Shown: positions 33,320 to 42,831 of the stretch, piece after piece
Layout: each line of letters opens with the position of its first letter
Numbering within the stretch: the stretch's first letter is position 1
Translations under genes and position numbers: made by a program
The notes under the pieces: generated by a model
Databases searched by the model: none
Seen by the model: only the letters and a program-made list of their open reading frames with translations
Told to the model about the DNA's origin: nothing
Assembly: GCA_031761405.1 (NCBI GenBank)
Contig: JASEVX010000005.1
Span: 4,025,391 to 4,089,390, forward strand
Reading direction: 5' to 3'
DNA length: 64,000 nucleotides
Source: Serripes groenlandicus
Lineage: Eukaryota > Mollusca > Bivalvia > Cardiida > Cardiidae

Positions 33320-34665
33320 AAAGACTATTGTTATATAGCTGACCATTTAAGTGATTTTGAGTCATTTGCTTTGAATGTTAAACATGTTATATCATATAGC
33401 AAACCATTTAGGTGATATAAGTATATGTTTTGAGGCATTTGCTATGAATTTAAACATTTTATATCATATAGCAAACCATTTAGGTGATATAAGTATATGT
33501 TTTGAAATATTTGCTATGAATGTTAAACATGTAATGGTATATAGCTGACCATTTAAGTGATATATGTATATTTTGAGTCATTTGCTTGGAATGTTAAACA
33601 TGAAATATCATATAGCAAACCATTTAGATTATACATGTATATGTTTTGAAATGTTTTCAATGAATGTTAATCATGTAATGGCATATAGTAGACCATTTAG
33701 GTGATATATGTTTTGAGTCATTTACTGTGAATGTTTAAAGATTTATTGTCATATAGCAGACCATTTAAGTGATTTATGTATATGTTTTGAAATGTTTGCA
33801 ATGAATGTTAAACATATATTGTTATTAGCAGAACATTTACATGTATATGTATACATTTTGAATCATTTGCTCTGAATGTTTACCTTGAACTGTCATATAG
33901 CAGACCATTTAGGTGATAAAAGTATATGTTTTGAGGCATTTGCTATGAATTTAAACATGTAATATCATATAGCAAACCATTTAGGTGATATAAGTATATG
34001 TTTTGAAATATTTGCTATGAATGTTAAACATGTAATGTTATATAGCTGACCATTTAAGTGATATATGTATATTTTGAGTCATTTGCTTGGAATGTTAAAC
34101 ATGAAATATCATATAGCAAACCATTTAGATGATACATGTATATGTTTTGAAATGTTTGCAATGAATGTTAAACATGTAATGGCATATAGTAGACCATTTA
34201 GGTGATATATGATTTGAGTCATTTACTGTGAATGTTTAACATGTAATGTCATATAGCTGATACATTTATATGTTTTGAGGCCGTTGCTATGAATGTTTAA
34301 CATGTATTGTCATATAGCAGATCATTTAGGTGATATATCTATATGTTTTCAGGCATTTGCTGTCAATTTTTAACATGTATGTCATATAGCAGAACATTTA
34401 TATGTATATGTTTTAGTTGTTTGCTATGAATTTTAAACATGTACTGTCATATAGCAGACCATTTAGGTAATATATTTTTTGAGTCGTTTGCTATGAATGA
34501 TTAACATGTTTTGTCATATTACAGAACATTTTATATGTATATGTTTTGAGGTTTTTGCTGTGAATGTTTAACATGTATATCACCTAAATGGTCTGCTATA
34601 TAATATAGCAGACCAAAAGGTGATATATGTATATGTTTTCAGGCATTTCTGTGAATGTTTAACAT
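33320..34665 (+). repeat. ~75-bp satellite array, left part
   Basis: About 18 units keyed by 'catatagcagaccatttagg', 'gtatatgttttga' and 'gaatgtttaacatgta'. It is interrupted at 34669 by a LINE insertion and resumes at 36085. Confidence 0.92.
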
Positions 34666-34668
34666 GTA

Positions 34669-36080
34669 TTCTTCTTCTTCTTCTTTTACCAATGTTGCAC
34701 AGGGCCCACTCTGGAGCATCGTCGTACAAGGTGATCTGAACATGGTTGTGGTGAGGCGCGAACGTTGCAGTTTTTAAAAATATGTACAAAGTTTATAGTT
34801 AGATCAAATACTGCACCACACCGGATTTGAATGCTTCCAAGGAGGTGGCCGCCGCAAGATGCTCTGGTAGCTGGTTCCATATACGTATGGTGGACGGGAA
34901 GAAGGAGTGCCGTAGGTAGTCTGTTTGACAGAAGGGGACAATGAAGCGGATAGCATATCCTCTGGTTGCTACTGTGGCTGTTTGCTGGAATTGTGCCGCG
35001 GGTATGTCTATGAGGTTGTAGACGATGCGGTACATTATTGTCAGCTTGGCTTGGCTGCGTCTCTGCTGTAGAGTCTGCCAGTCAAGTGAGGTGGTCATAT
35101 TGGATGTGCTGGTGGTGGTCCGGTAGTCACCGCGTACAAATATGGCAGCTCTCCTTTGCAAAGCTCCCACTTGCTGGACATAGGTATGTTTTTGTGGATC
35201 CCATATGGTGGATGCATATTTAAGTATTGGTCGCACGAGGCTCTTGTACGCCATGTATTTGGTCTCAGATGGGCAGCTGGATAAGTTACGCCTTATGAAT
35301 GCGAAGCTGTTGTTTGCCTTACATGGTATTTCCAGGAGAGGTCATCTGATATTACTACAAGATACCTTCCGGATTTGATAGTGTTAAGTTGCTGACCATG
35401 GACACTGTAGTTGCCCTTGATGGGGTTTTCTTTCTTGTAATATGAAGGACCTCGCACTTGGATGGATTGAAGGTCATGAGCCAGTCCTTTTACCACTGCT
35501 GTAGTGAGTCAAGGTCCTCTTGGAGTAATGTATCCCTTTTGCATCTGATGTATCTATAAAGGAGACAGTCATCGGCGAAGAGGCGGGATGGTGATTTAAC
35601 GCGCTTAGGCAGGTCATTTATGTATACCAGAAAGAGGACATGGCCAAGGACTGTTCCCTGAGGTACTCCAGATGTTACGAGAGCGTACTTGTTGTGTTCT
35701 CCTGGAAAGGAAACTATGGATCCAGCTCAGCACTGTGCCCCTGATCTCATGATTACCACATGAACAGCAGATCCAACTTAGATTTGATTTGCTCAGGCAT
35801 GTACATACATTTAGTGTGGTACTATTTGTCACAAGAATCACAAGCTATACAATTTTGATTTGATTTACATGGTTTTTCACCGACCCCGCATGGAACCCTG
35901 TGGTTCGGCCCTGGGTGGGGGTGACAATCGCCTTATCTGGTGATTTTCAAACTTGGGATTTACAAGATTGATGAGTAGGTCTGTAAGATTACCGCGGCCG
36001 TACATGCGAGCACCAGTAATATGTCGCAATAATGAAGCAAACCGATGCCATTTGTCCTCTGGTTCTCGATAGAAGGATAG
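34669..36080 (-). pseudogene. 5'-truncated LINE in satellite: RT palm to 3' end
   Basis: Minus strand. Near 35570 FADDCLLYR is the RT active site (YADD-type box). 35254-34800 is an unbroken 151-codon C-terminal segment (AYKSLVRPILKYASTIWDP, LQRRAAIFVRGDYR, SFFPSTIRIWNQLP), typical of the CR1/Jockey-like RT tail. Upstream RT segments (GIRGTVLSWIHSFLSRRTQQV near 35740) are in shifted frames. The 3' end is a (gaa)n tail on the minus strand (34669-34685), next to satellite. 35840-36080 lies right of the recognised RT and may be part of the element or separate. Not functional. Confidence 0.75.
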
Positions 36081-36084
36081 TATT

Positions 36085-36835
36085 CTCATATAGCAGAACA
36101 TTTATATGTATATGTTTTGAGTTGTTTGCTATGAATGTTAAACATATATTGTTACATAGCAGACCATTGAGGTTATATATACGTATGTATATATTTTGAG
36201 GCAGTTTAACATGTCATGTCATATAGCAGACCATTTTAGGTGATATATGTTTAGAGTCATTTGCTTTAAATGTTAAACATGTATCGTTATATAGCAAACC
36301 ATTTAGGTGAAATATATTTTGAGTCATTTCTTGTGAATGTTTAACATGTTTTGTCATATAGCAGACCATTTTAGGTGATATATGTTTAGAGTCATTTGCT
36401 TTTAATGTTAAACATGTATCGTTATATAGCAAACCATTTAGATGATATATATTTCCTGTGAATGTTTAAACATTAAACATTTATTGTCATATAGCAGACC
36501 ATTTAAGTGATATATGTATATGTTTTGAGGCATTTGCTATGAATGTTTAATATGTACTGTCATATAGCAGACCATTTAAGTGATAATTGTTTTAAGTCGT
36601 TTGCTATAAATGTTAAACATGAATTGTAATATAGCAGACCATTAAACTGATATATGTTTTGAATCCTTTTCTTTGAATGTATAACATGTATGTCATATAG
36701 CATATATATGTATATTTTTTTAGTTGTTTGCTATGAATTTTAAACATGCACTGTCATTTAGCAGTCCATTTTGGTAATATATGGTTTAAGTCCTTTACTA
36801 TGGATGTTAAACATGTATTGTCATATAGCAGACCA
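36085..36835 (+). repeat. ~75-bp satellite array, right part
   Basis: Continuation of the array at 33320-34665, with about ten units, more degenerate, ending with 'tatagcagaccatgaag'. Confidence 0.9.
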
Positions 36836-36999
36836 TGAAGAAAAAGAAACAAAATATGTACAATTGTAATTGTTCCTTTATACGCAAAACTAAACCTCAT
36901 CTTTTGGAAATGTGTCCTTTCTTCTCTTGTTAATCGGTTCGATTGGGTAAGTGAGAACTTCGATCTCGATAGCGGGATACACGAGTTTGTTCCCTCATC

Positions 37000-37600
37000 A
37001 AGTCAAACCGAAAACTTTAAATAAACAAGTAATGCTTCACTGCCATAAAGGCAAAAGAAACTTAGACCATATACTTTTGGAGATAACATTTCTAAGACTT
37101 TCATTAAAGCCATATAAAACAAACTAATTCAGCCATCTGACGGCCCTGTTTTAGACCAATCAAAATGACTCGACTGAATCTGGTACAGGGTTATCCAGGT
37201 AACACTTCTAAAAATAGATTTGAAAAACAGCCACATGATATTGAAGGATAAATATTTTCACTATATAAGGCAAAGCTGCCCCACCCACTGGTGGCTATGT
37301 TTTTTAACAAGAGGGTCACAAATTGAAAGTTTTGTGTTTTTTACACAATTCTTTGAAAATCATCCAGATACTTTTTCCGGAGATTTCTTAAATGTTTCAC
37401 TATAGCTATCTATATCAGGCCAAAAAAGCCCTTCCCTTGATCAATCAACATGGCTTGTAGGAATCTGGCAGAGGGTCACCAAAGGAACATTTCTATTAAT
37501 TTTTTGAAAATCTGTCAATAGTTTCGGAGAAGAACATGTTTAAGATTTTTCTTTTAGCTGCCATGGAAACATGAGTTGTGATTTGATATGACTTAATTAC
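37000..37600 (+). repeat. Degenerate tandem-core element
   Basis: Decayed core units ('gaccaatcaaaatgactcga', 'gatcaatcaacatggcttg', 'cagagggtcaccaaaggaac') without clear ends. 36836-37000 shows nothing recognisable. Confidence 0.6.
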
Positions 37601-37679
37601 TGATTATTTAGAGCACCATAGTCCTACAGCTCCCCACACATATTTTCCCTGCAATGTTTCCGAAAAGTTTTCTGCATGA

Positions 37680-39205
37680 ATACAATGAATCTATATAGTA
37701 CAGGTAATTGATCTGACATTAAGTAGAAATAAGAGGTTCGGTGATTAATCACAAAGCATGAAATGTTATCTGTATCAGAGATATAATGAATCTATATAGT
37801 ACAGGTAACTGATCTGACATTAAGTAGAAATAAGAGGGTTGGTGATTAATCACAAAGCATGAAATGTTATCTGTATCGTGGATATAATGAATCTATATAG
37901 TACAGGTAACTGATCTGACATTTAGTTGTAATAAGAAGGTTGGTGATTAATCACAAAGCATGAAATGTTATCTGTATCAGAGATACAATGAATCTGTATA
38001 GTACAGGTAGCTGATCTGACATTTAGTTGTAATAAGAGGGTTGGTGATTAATCACAAAGCATGAAATGTTATCTGTATCAGGGATACAATGGATCTATAT
38101 AGTACAGGTAACTGATCTGACATTAGGTAGAAATAAGAGGTTTGGTGATTAATCACAAAGCATGAAATGTTATCTGTATCAGGGATATAATGAATATATA
38201 TAGTACAGGTAACTGATCTGACATTTAGTTGTAATAAGAAGGTTGGTGATTAATCACAAAGCATGAAATGTTATCTGTATCAGGGATACAATGGATCTAT
38301 ATAGTACAGGTAACTGATCTGACATTAGGTAGAAATAAGAGGTTTGGTGATTAATCACAAAGCATGAAATGTTATCTGTATCAGGGATACAATGGATCTA
38401 TATAGTACAGGTAACTGATCTGACATTAGGTAGAAATAAGAGGTTTGGTGATTAATCACAAAGCATGAAATGTTATCTGTATCAGGGATATAATGAATCT
38501 ATATAGTACAGGTAACTGATCTGACATTAGGTAGAAATAAGAGGTTTGGTGATTAATCACAAAGCATGAAATGTTATCTGTATCAGGGATACAATGGATC
38601 TATATAGTACAGGTAACTGATCTGACATTAGGTAGAAATAAGAGGTTTGGTGACTAATCACAAAGCATGAAATGTTATCTGTATCAGGGATATAATGAAT
38701 CTATATAGTACAGGTAACTGATCTGACATTAGGTAGAAATAAGAGGTTTGGTGATTAATCACAAAGCATGAAATGTTATCTGTATCAGGGATACAATGGA
38801 TCTATATAGTACAGGTAACTGATCTGACATTAGGTAGAAATAAGAGGTTTGGTGACTAATCACAAAGCATGAAATGTTATCTGTATCAGGGATATAATGA
38901 ATCTATATAGTACAGGTAACTGATCTGACATTAGGTAGAAATAAGAGGTTTGGTGATTAATCACAAAGCATGAAATGTTATCTGTATCAGGGATACAATG
39001 GATCTATATAGTACAGGTAACTGATCTGACATTAGGTAGAAACAAGAGGGTTGGTGATTAATCAGAAAGCATGAAATGTTATCTGTATCAGGGATATAAT
39101 GAATATATATAGTACAGGTAACTGATCTGACATTTAGTTGTAATAAGAGGTTTGGTGATTAATCACAAAGCATGAAATGTTATCTGTATCAGGGATATAA
39201 TGAAT
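37680..39205 (+). repeat. 101-bp satellite, ~15 copies, A/B dimer pattern
   Basis: The unit is 101 bp (for example tgaatctatatag at 37686 and 37787). From about 38080 two variants alternate, 'gatacaatggatc' and 'gatataatgaatc', which makes a 202-bp higher-order unit over most of the array. It ends abruptly at the BEL LTR (39208). Related diverged units are at 51170-51415. Confidence 0.95.
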
Positions 39206-39207
39206 CT

Positions 39208-39394
39208 TGTCGCGAAGACGTAACTTTATGGCGGGAACGGACGACGTCCTGACGGCGGGAACGGGCAGACGACGTACAGACGGCGGGAACGGAGACGACG
39301 TCAACGTCACATTGTTTTGTATTGTTTGTACATGATTTATTCTCATAATAAACCTCGAAATTTCAACATCTATTGCACCTATTGCATCCTCACA
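39208..39394 (+). repeat. BEL 5' LTR with three E2F-like motifs
   Basis: Begins TGTCGCG and ends ..CTCACA (TG...CA), 187 bp, with aataaa near 39347. It is followed after 'tct' by the putative primer binding site tggtgccgtgacc (39398-39410), as in many BEL/Pao elements. Three copies of ggcgggaa (39230-39237, 39254-39261, 39282-39289), each next to gacgacgt, form a tandem block. No second LTR in the window to compare, so the exact ends rest on TG/CA and the PBS. Confidence 0.65.
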
Positions 39395-39439
39395 TCTTGG
39401 TGCCGTGACCAATTGATATTACAGAATCAAAAGATAGAT

Positions 39440-40006
39440 CTAACACAACTTAAAAGAAAACGAGCCGCAGAGAAAACAGTCGAAAATCGGGGTGTTGATA
39501 TGGGCCCGTCCCGCATTATTTCCTGCCCTAGTGACAGGAGATAAGTAAGGCGAGTCGGTCTCCAACAGTAAACGTGACGGACGTATGGTACGCAGTGCGC
39601 CGGTCTGACTCTCGTTGAAACCAGCCACTGCCGCTGTAAACCCAAAATGACAATTCGGGAAAGTGTATGTCCACGTAGCAACGACACCAGAATCGCCGGT
39701 AAAGCAATGAAGGTGAACTGGTTGATAACGCCCACAGGCAGCTTCAACCAGTTCCAACCCCCGGCGATATGCACTGCAATCAGACGAAGTTTTGCTCCTG
39801 AGATGCAAAACTAATACCTGACCGGGGCAGGCGAAGCGCAATACCTTGCAAAATACTTCCTCCTGCCTCTTCCAGGTAGATACGGGCATTGTCCAATCCA
39901 GGCCTATCTCACCCATACCAACCGCTTCCGGACTAGCCAGAGCCCTACGGAGACTCAGAAAGTGCTCCTCCGTGAAAGCCCCAGCCTTTTTTTGGGTGTA
40001 CTCCAA
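39440..40006 (-). pseudogene. TatD nuclease domain, C-terminal part (frame-shifted)
   Basis: The minus-strand frame continues the TatD domain begun in 39945-41726. It holds VGMGEIGLDWT (metal-binding Glu), VLVLHLRS (metal His), HLHCFTGD (metal His) and RLLLETDSPYLSP (catalytic/metal Asp). The frame follows the upstream ORF by a one-base shift at a run of seven A on the minus strand (39987-39993). The apparent start codon is TTG inside the run-on region, so this is not an independent gene. The family match ends at NTP near 39497, just before the final helices of TatD, where BEL sequence begins on the other strand. The remaining codons to 39440 are antisense BEL. Confidence 0.7.
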
Positions 40007-41726
40007 CAGTGATTTTCACGCGTGGATCCCTCGGCGGCTCGCATGGGTACGTTTCCGGGTCACAGTAAACAGCAACCATTCCAACCAACTTAACCGGAAT
40101 GAGGGGCTGCACTGGAGATTTGTATTCCATCACAATTCGCAAAAGATCATCGCTCCGATATGCTCGAAACTTACTTAGCTTTGGATTGTGCAGCACCTTC
40201 AAAGCAGTCCGGTCCAGGTGAAAATGGGTATCAATAGCCTCCATTAACTCCCCACAATCCGTTATATTATCTCTGGGCGTAGAGGTCATAGTGGGTTGAA
40301 TAGTGGGCAACGGCCCCTCTCCAGTACCATCAGGTGAGACCCCAGCTCTCATCTCTTCCAAGGACACACCCGTCCTCGGCCCCTGACTGCCGATGCCCTC
40401 GTCCACTCGCTCTGATAATGACCTGGAGCAAAGAGAAGAAGAAGCAACTGCCCCCAGCCCCGAAACCACCCGCGCCCGATCCTCCCAATTAGCCTTAAAC
40501 TGACGCCTATCCATTGCAGACAAAGAGCTCAGCAGGCTAACTAGAGGTCTCCAGTGAATAAGACAGGCCACAGAGTTTAACGGTCTTAATTTAAATTGGG
40601 CGGGAATAAGCAATCCCTGTGCCTCAGCTAGCTTTCGCATTGCCCCTTGCGTTCGGTCAGTTATTTCGGACTGAGTAGACAGCGTTCTATGCTTATTTAA
40701 AAAGTGCAATGCCTCTCTCAAACCAGATCCAGGTCCACAGACGAGTTGCGCCAGTTCACTTATGCAGTCAAACCGCAAGCCGTGGAACTCCAGACTCATG
40801 AGCTGAGCATCTGATTCCCCATCATTAAGTAAGGATGGTAAGTGTTTGCTCAGCACATGCCTCCGAAGACACCGCAACGACCTCCCACACGCCGGACACA
40901 AAGACGAACCCTCTTTTTTCTTAACCGTGACCGGCTGCACTGGCGTACTCTCTGGGGCTGGTTGCTGCCCCAGAAGTTGCCCGTCAACTCGTCTGATGCC
41001 CTTCGTATCCAGGGTCACTCTAAGTTCCGCGTTGATCCCCTCAACAGCCTTTGGGATCATGGATACCAGACCGGAGGAGACCAGGGTCACTCCGAGTTCC
41101 CCCTGTGCCGTAACCGTAGATGCCTCAGGTTCGATCCTCTCAACAGCCTGTGGGATCGTTGATCCCAAACCGGAGGAGACCAAACCCATGGATTTCTTGG
41201 TTCCAGCAGCACGAATTGATTTCCTACTACGTTTCCTACCTCTAGTTTTCTTTTTTAAGGTAGGGGGATTGGAAGGACCGGGAATTTCAGGTACGGACGT
41301 AGCCTGTTCAGAAACTACCGCTGACTCTTCCAAACTTATCTTCGGTTCCTTGCAAGGAACAGGAGCGCTTAATTCAGTATGACTGTCGATCTTCTGACCG
41401 ACATTCACACTGACATTGGGCAAATAGCGTATATCTTTGCACATTTGCGATCCTCCATATTCGGGTTGCGGGGGGATCACACGACTACGGAAGGATACCC
41501 CAGACCTTCTCGGAAGATGCTGATTAATCCAAGCATCATCGAAGAAGAACGTGGCATCCTTCCGGGTTCCATCCAACCACGTCCAATTACCTTGGTTCCT
41601 AGCAATACCTGCTTGTCCTTCCACCAATTTACGAAATTTCAAGGGAGGAAGTGTGTAATGCCTTTGCAGACAGTCAAACAACTCCCTGGGTCTCATTAGA
41701 TGGCCTTGCTTGGTCCTAAGTTCCAC
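39945..41726 (-). CDS. Third ORF: C2H2 zinc finger plus TatD nuclease N-terminal part
   Basis: The first ATG is codon 11 of the open frame (41696). The N-terminal ~100 residues hold WTWLDGTRKDATFFFDDAWI, which I cannot place. A basic TRGRKRSRKS (161-170) looks like a nuclear signal or AT-hook. CPACGRSLRCLRRHVLSKH (277-295) is a C2H2 finger. A Ser/Thr/Pro linker leads to AIDTHFHLD (497-505, the HxH of TatD hydrolases) and ITVGVHP (572-578). The rest of the domain is in the shifted frame of 39440-40006. Together the two frames show all metal ligands of a TatD-family 3'-5' DNase (HxH, Glu, two His, Asp). It lies 70 bases downstream of the integrase-PHD ORF on the same strand, as a third ORF of the element. 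Resemblance is to TATDN2-like proteins that are very numerous in bivalves. Confidence 0.75.
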   Translation of the reverse strand: MELRTKQGHLMRPRELFDCLQRHYTLPPLKFRKLVEGQAGIARNQGNWTWLDGTRKDATFFFDDAWINQHLPRRSGVSFRSRVIPPQPEYGGSQMCKDIRYLPNVSVNVGQKIDSHTELSAPVPCKEPKISLEESAVVSEQATSVPEIPGPSNPPTLKKKTRGRKRSRKSIRAAGTKKSMGLVSSGLGSTIPQAVERIEPEASTVTAQGELGVTLVSSGLVSMIPKAVEGINAELRVTLDTKGIRRVDGQLLGQQPAPESTPVQPVTVKKKEGSSLCPACGRSLRCLRRHVLSKHLPSLLNDGESDAQLMSLEFHGLRFDCISELAQLVCGPGSGLREALHFLNKHRTLSTQSEITDRTQGAMRKLAEAQGLLIPAQFKLRPLNSVACLIHWRPLVSLLSSLSAMDRRQFKANWEDRARVVSGLGAVASSSLCSRSLSERVDEGIGSQGPRTGVSLEEMRAGVSPDGTGEGPLPTIQPTMTSTPRDNITDCGELMEAIDTHFHLDRTALKVLHNPKLSKFRAYRSDDLLRIVMEYKSPVQPLIPVKLVGMVAVYCDPETYPCEPPRDPRVKITVGVHPKKGWGFHGGALSESP

Positions 41727-41796
41727 CCTCGAGACCGCTCCTCCATCCCATTACCTCCCAACTGGTTAGCCATATCTAAAAAACAGAACACGGTAT

Positions 41797-42831
41797 TTAC
41801 TTCCTCTTTTCTTTACACAGAGGACAGGCATATTTACCAACCCTCAAAGCATCATCTGAGGAGACGTTCACACAGGAACCATGATACCACTCATCACAGT
41901 CGTCACACTGTATCATGAATTCTCCCGTGTACGGCCTCCTACAAAGACAATATGGAGTGCTTTGATAGCCAGTGCTGTTGGGGACAGATTTTATCAATGC
42001 CTGGAAATTATCCTTGTATTTGGCTAACCATGGAGGCAGTTGTCTGGTTTTACAAAGGGCAAGTCTGTCATGATTGGCGATCATAATTGTATTTCTCACC
42101 TTGACCCGATACAAGTAAGAACTTAATTTTGAGATAATTATTCCTGGGCCTTTCCATGGTGGTGATAGCTTCTTACACTTTCCCTTAATCTGGGCAGTGT
42201 CCAATATGAATACTATATCGCCTGAATCGAAGCATTTTTTGTTAGCGCGTAAATCATAATCTCGTTTCATTCTTTCCTGAGATACTCCCAAGACCTTACG
42301 CGCTATGTCATGAGCAGACTTCATTGCGCCCTCCAGATTTCCTACATAATCCTCCTTGCTATCATCCGCATACCCTTTATTCTGCATTATGGGATATACA
42401 ATGTCAACAGGAAGATTGAGCTCCCTTCCCAACATTAATTTGTTGGGCGTAAACCCAGTATCCCTGTTGACACAAGAGCGCATAGCACAAGCTATTTGTG
42501 GTAAAAACTTATCCCAATGCGTCTGGTGTTTGCCGACGTAGCACCTAATGGCATCTAACAGAGTTCTGTTAAATCTTTCCACTTGACCATTAGATGACGG
42601 ACGGTAGGGGGTCGTTCTAGCCTTATGAATGTGGAGCAGTTCACATATCTTTTTAAACAAGATACTTTCAAAGTTCCTCCCCTGATCCGTAAAAATTTCA
42701 AACGGAAATCCGAAGCGAGAAAAGAACTCGTTTACGGCTGCGTGAGCAGTGATTTCTGCAGTTTGGGACGGCAGTGGAATACATTCAACCCATTTGGTGA
42801 ATTGATCTATCATCATGAGAATGTATTCCAT
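41797..42831 (-). CDS. Gypsy-type integrase with C-terminal PHD finger
   Basis: Genuine homology starts near the ATG at 42831 although the frame is open from 43173. The catalytic core has MMIDQFTKWVECIPLP (first Asp), FEIFTDQGRNF (second Asp) and PSSNGQVERFNRTL (Glu), so DDE is complete from here on; the N-terminal zinc domain and core start are missing. HWDKFLPQIACAMR and GFTPNKLMLGREL are typical Ty3/Gypsy. LSPPWKGPGIIISKLSSYLY is the GPY/F module. The last 50 residues form a C4HC3 PHD finger: CLC, CDDCDEWYHGSC, CPLC. PHD fingers usually read histone H3 tails; here the finger would tether integrase to chromatin (inference). It is preceded by Gag without RT (deletion) and followed 70 bases later by the zinc finger/TatD ORF. 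Confidence 0.85.
   Translation of the reverse strand: MEYILMMIDQFTKWVECIPLPSQTAEITAHAAVNEFFSRFGFPFEIFTDQGRNFESILFKKICELLHIHKARTTPYRPSSNGQVERFNRTLLDAIRCYVGKHQTHWDKFLPQIACAMRSCVNRDTGFTPNKLMLGRELNLPVDIVYPIMQNKGYADDSKEDYVGNLEGAMKSAHDIARKVLGVSQERMKRDYDLRANKKCFDSGDIVFILDTAQIKGKCKKLSPPWKGPGIIISKLSSYLYRVKVRNTIMIANHDRLALCKTRQLPPWLAKYKDNFQALIKSVPNSTGYQSTPYCLCRRPYTGEFMIQCDDCDEWYHGSCVNVSSDDALRVGKYACPLCKEKRK

Larger units (their letters stand above)
30553..33713 (+). repeat. Segmental duplication, copy 2
   Basis: Counterpart of 25088-27568. It joins without the minisatellite at 31756/31757, where copy 1 has about 450 extra bases, and carries additional sequence at ~31967-32035 and 32091-33150. Confidence 0.9.

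Noticed and set aside
37680..39205. CRISPR-like regular repeats
   Set aside because: Head-to-tail 101-bp units with no unique spacers, in a eukaryotic context: satellite DNA.
40842..41382. Plus-strand frames of 106-178 codons
   Set aside because: Antisense shadows of the zinc finger/TatD ORF.
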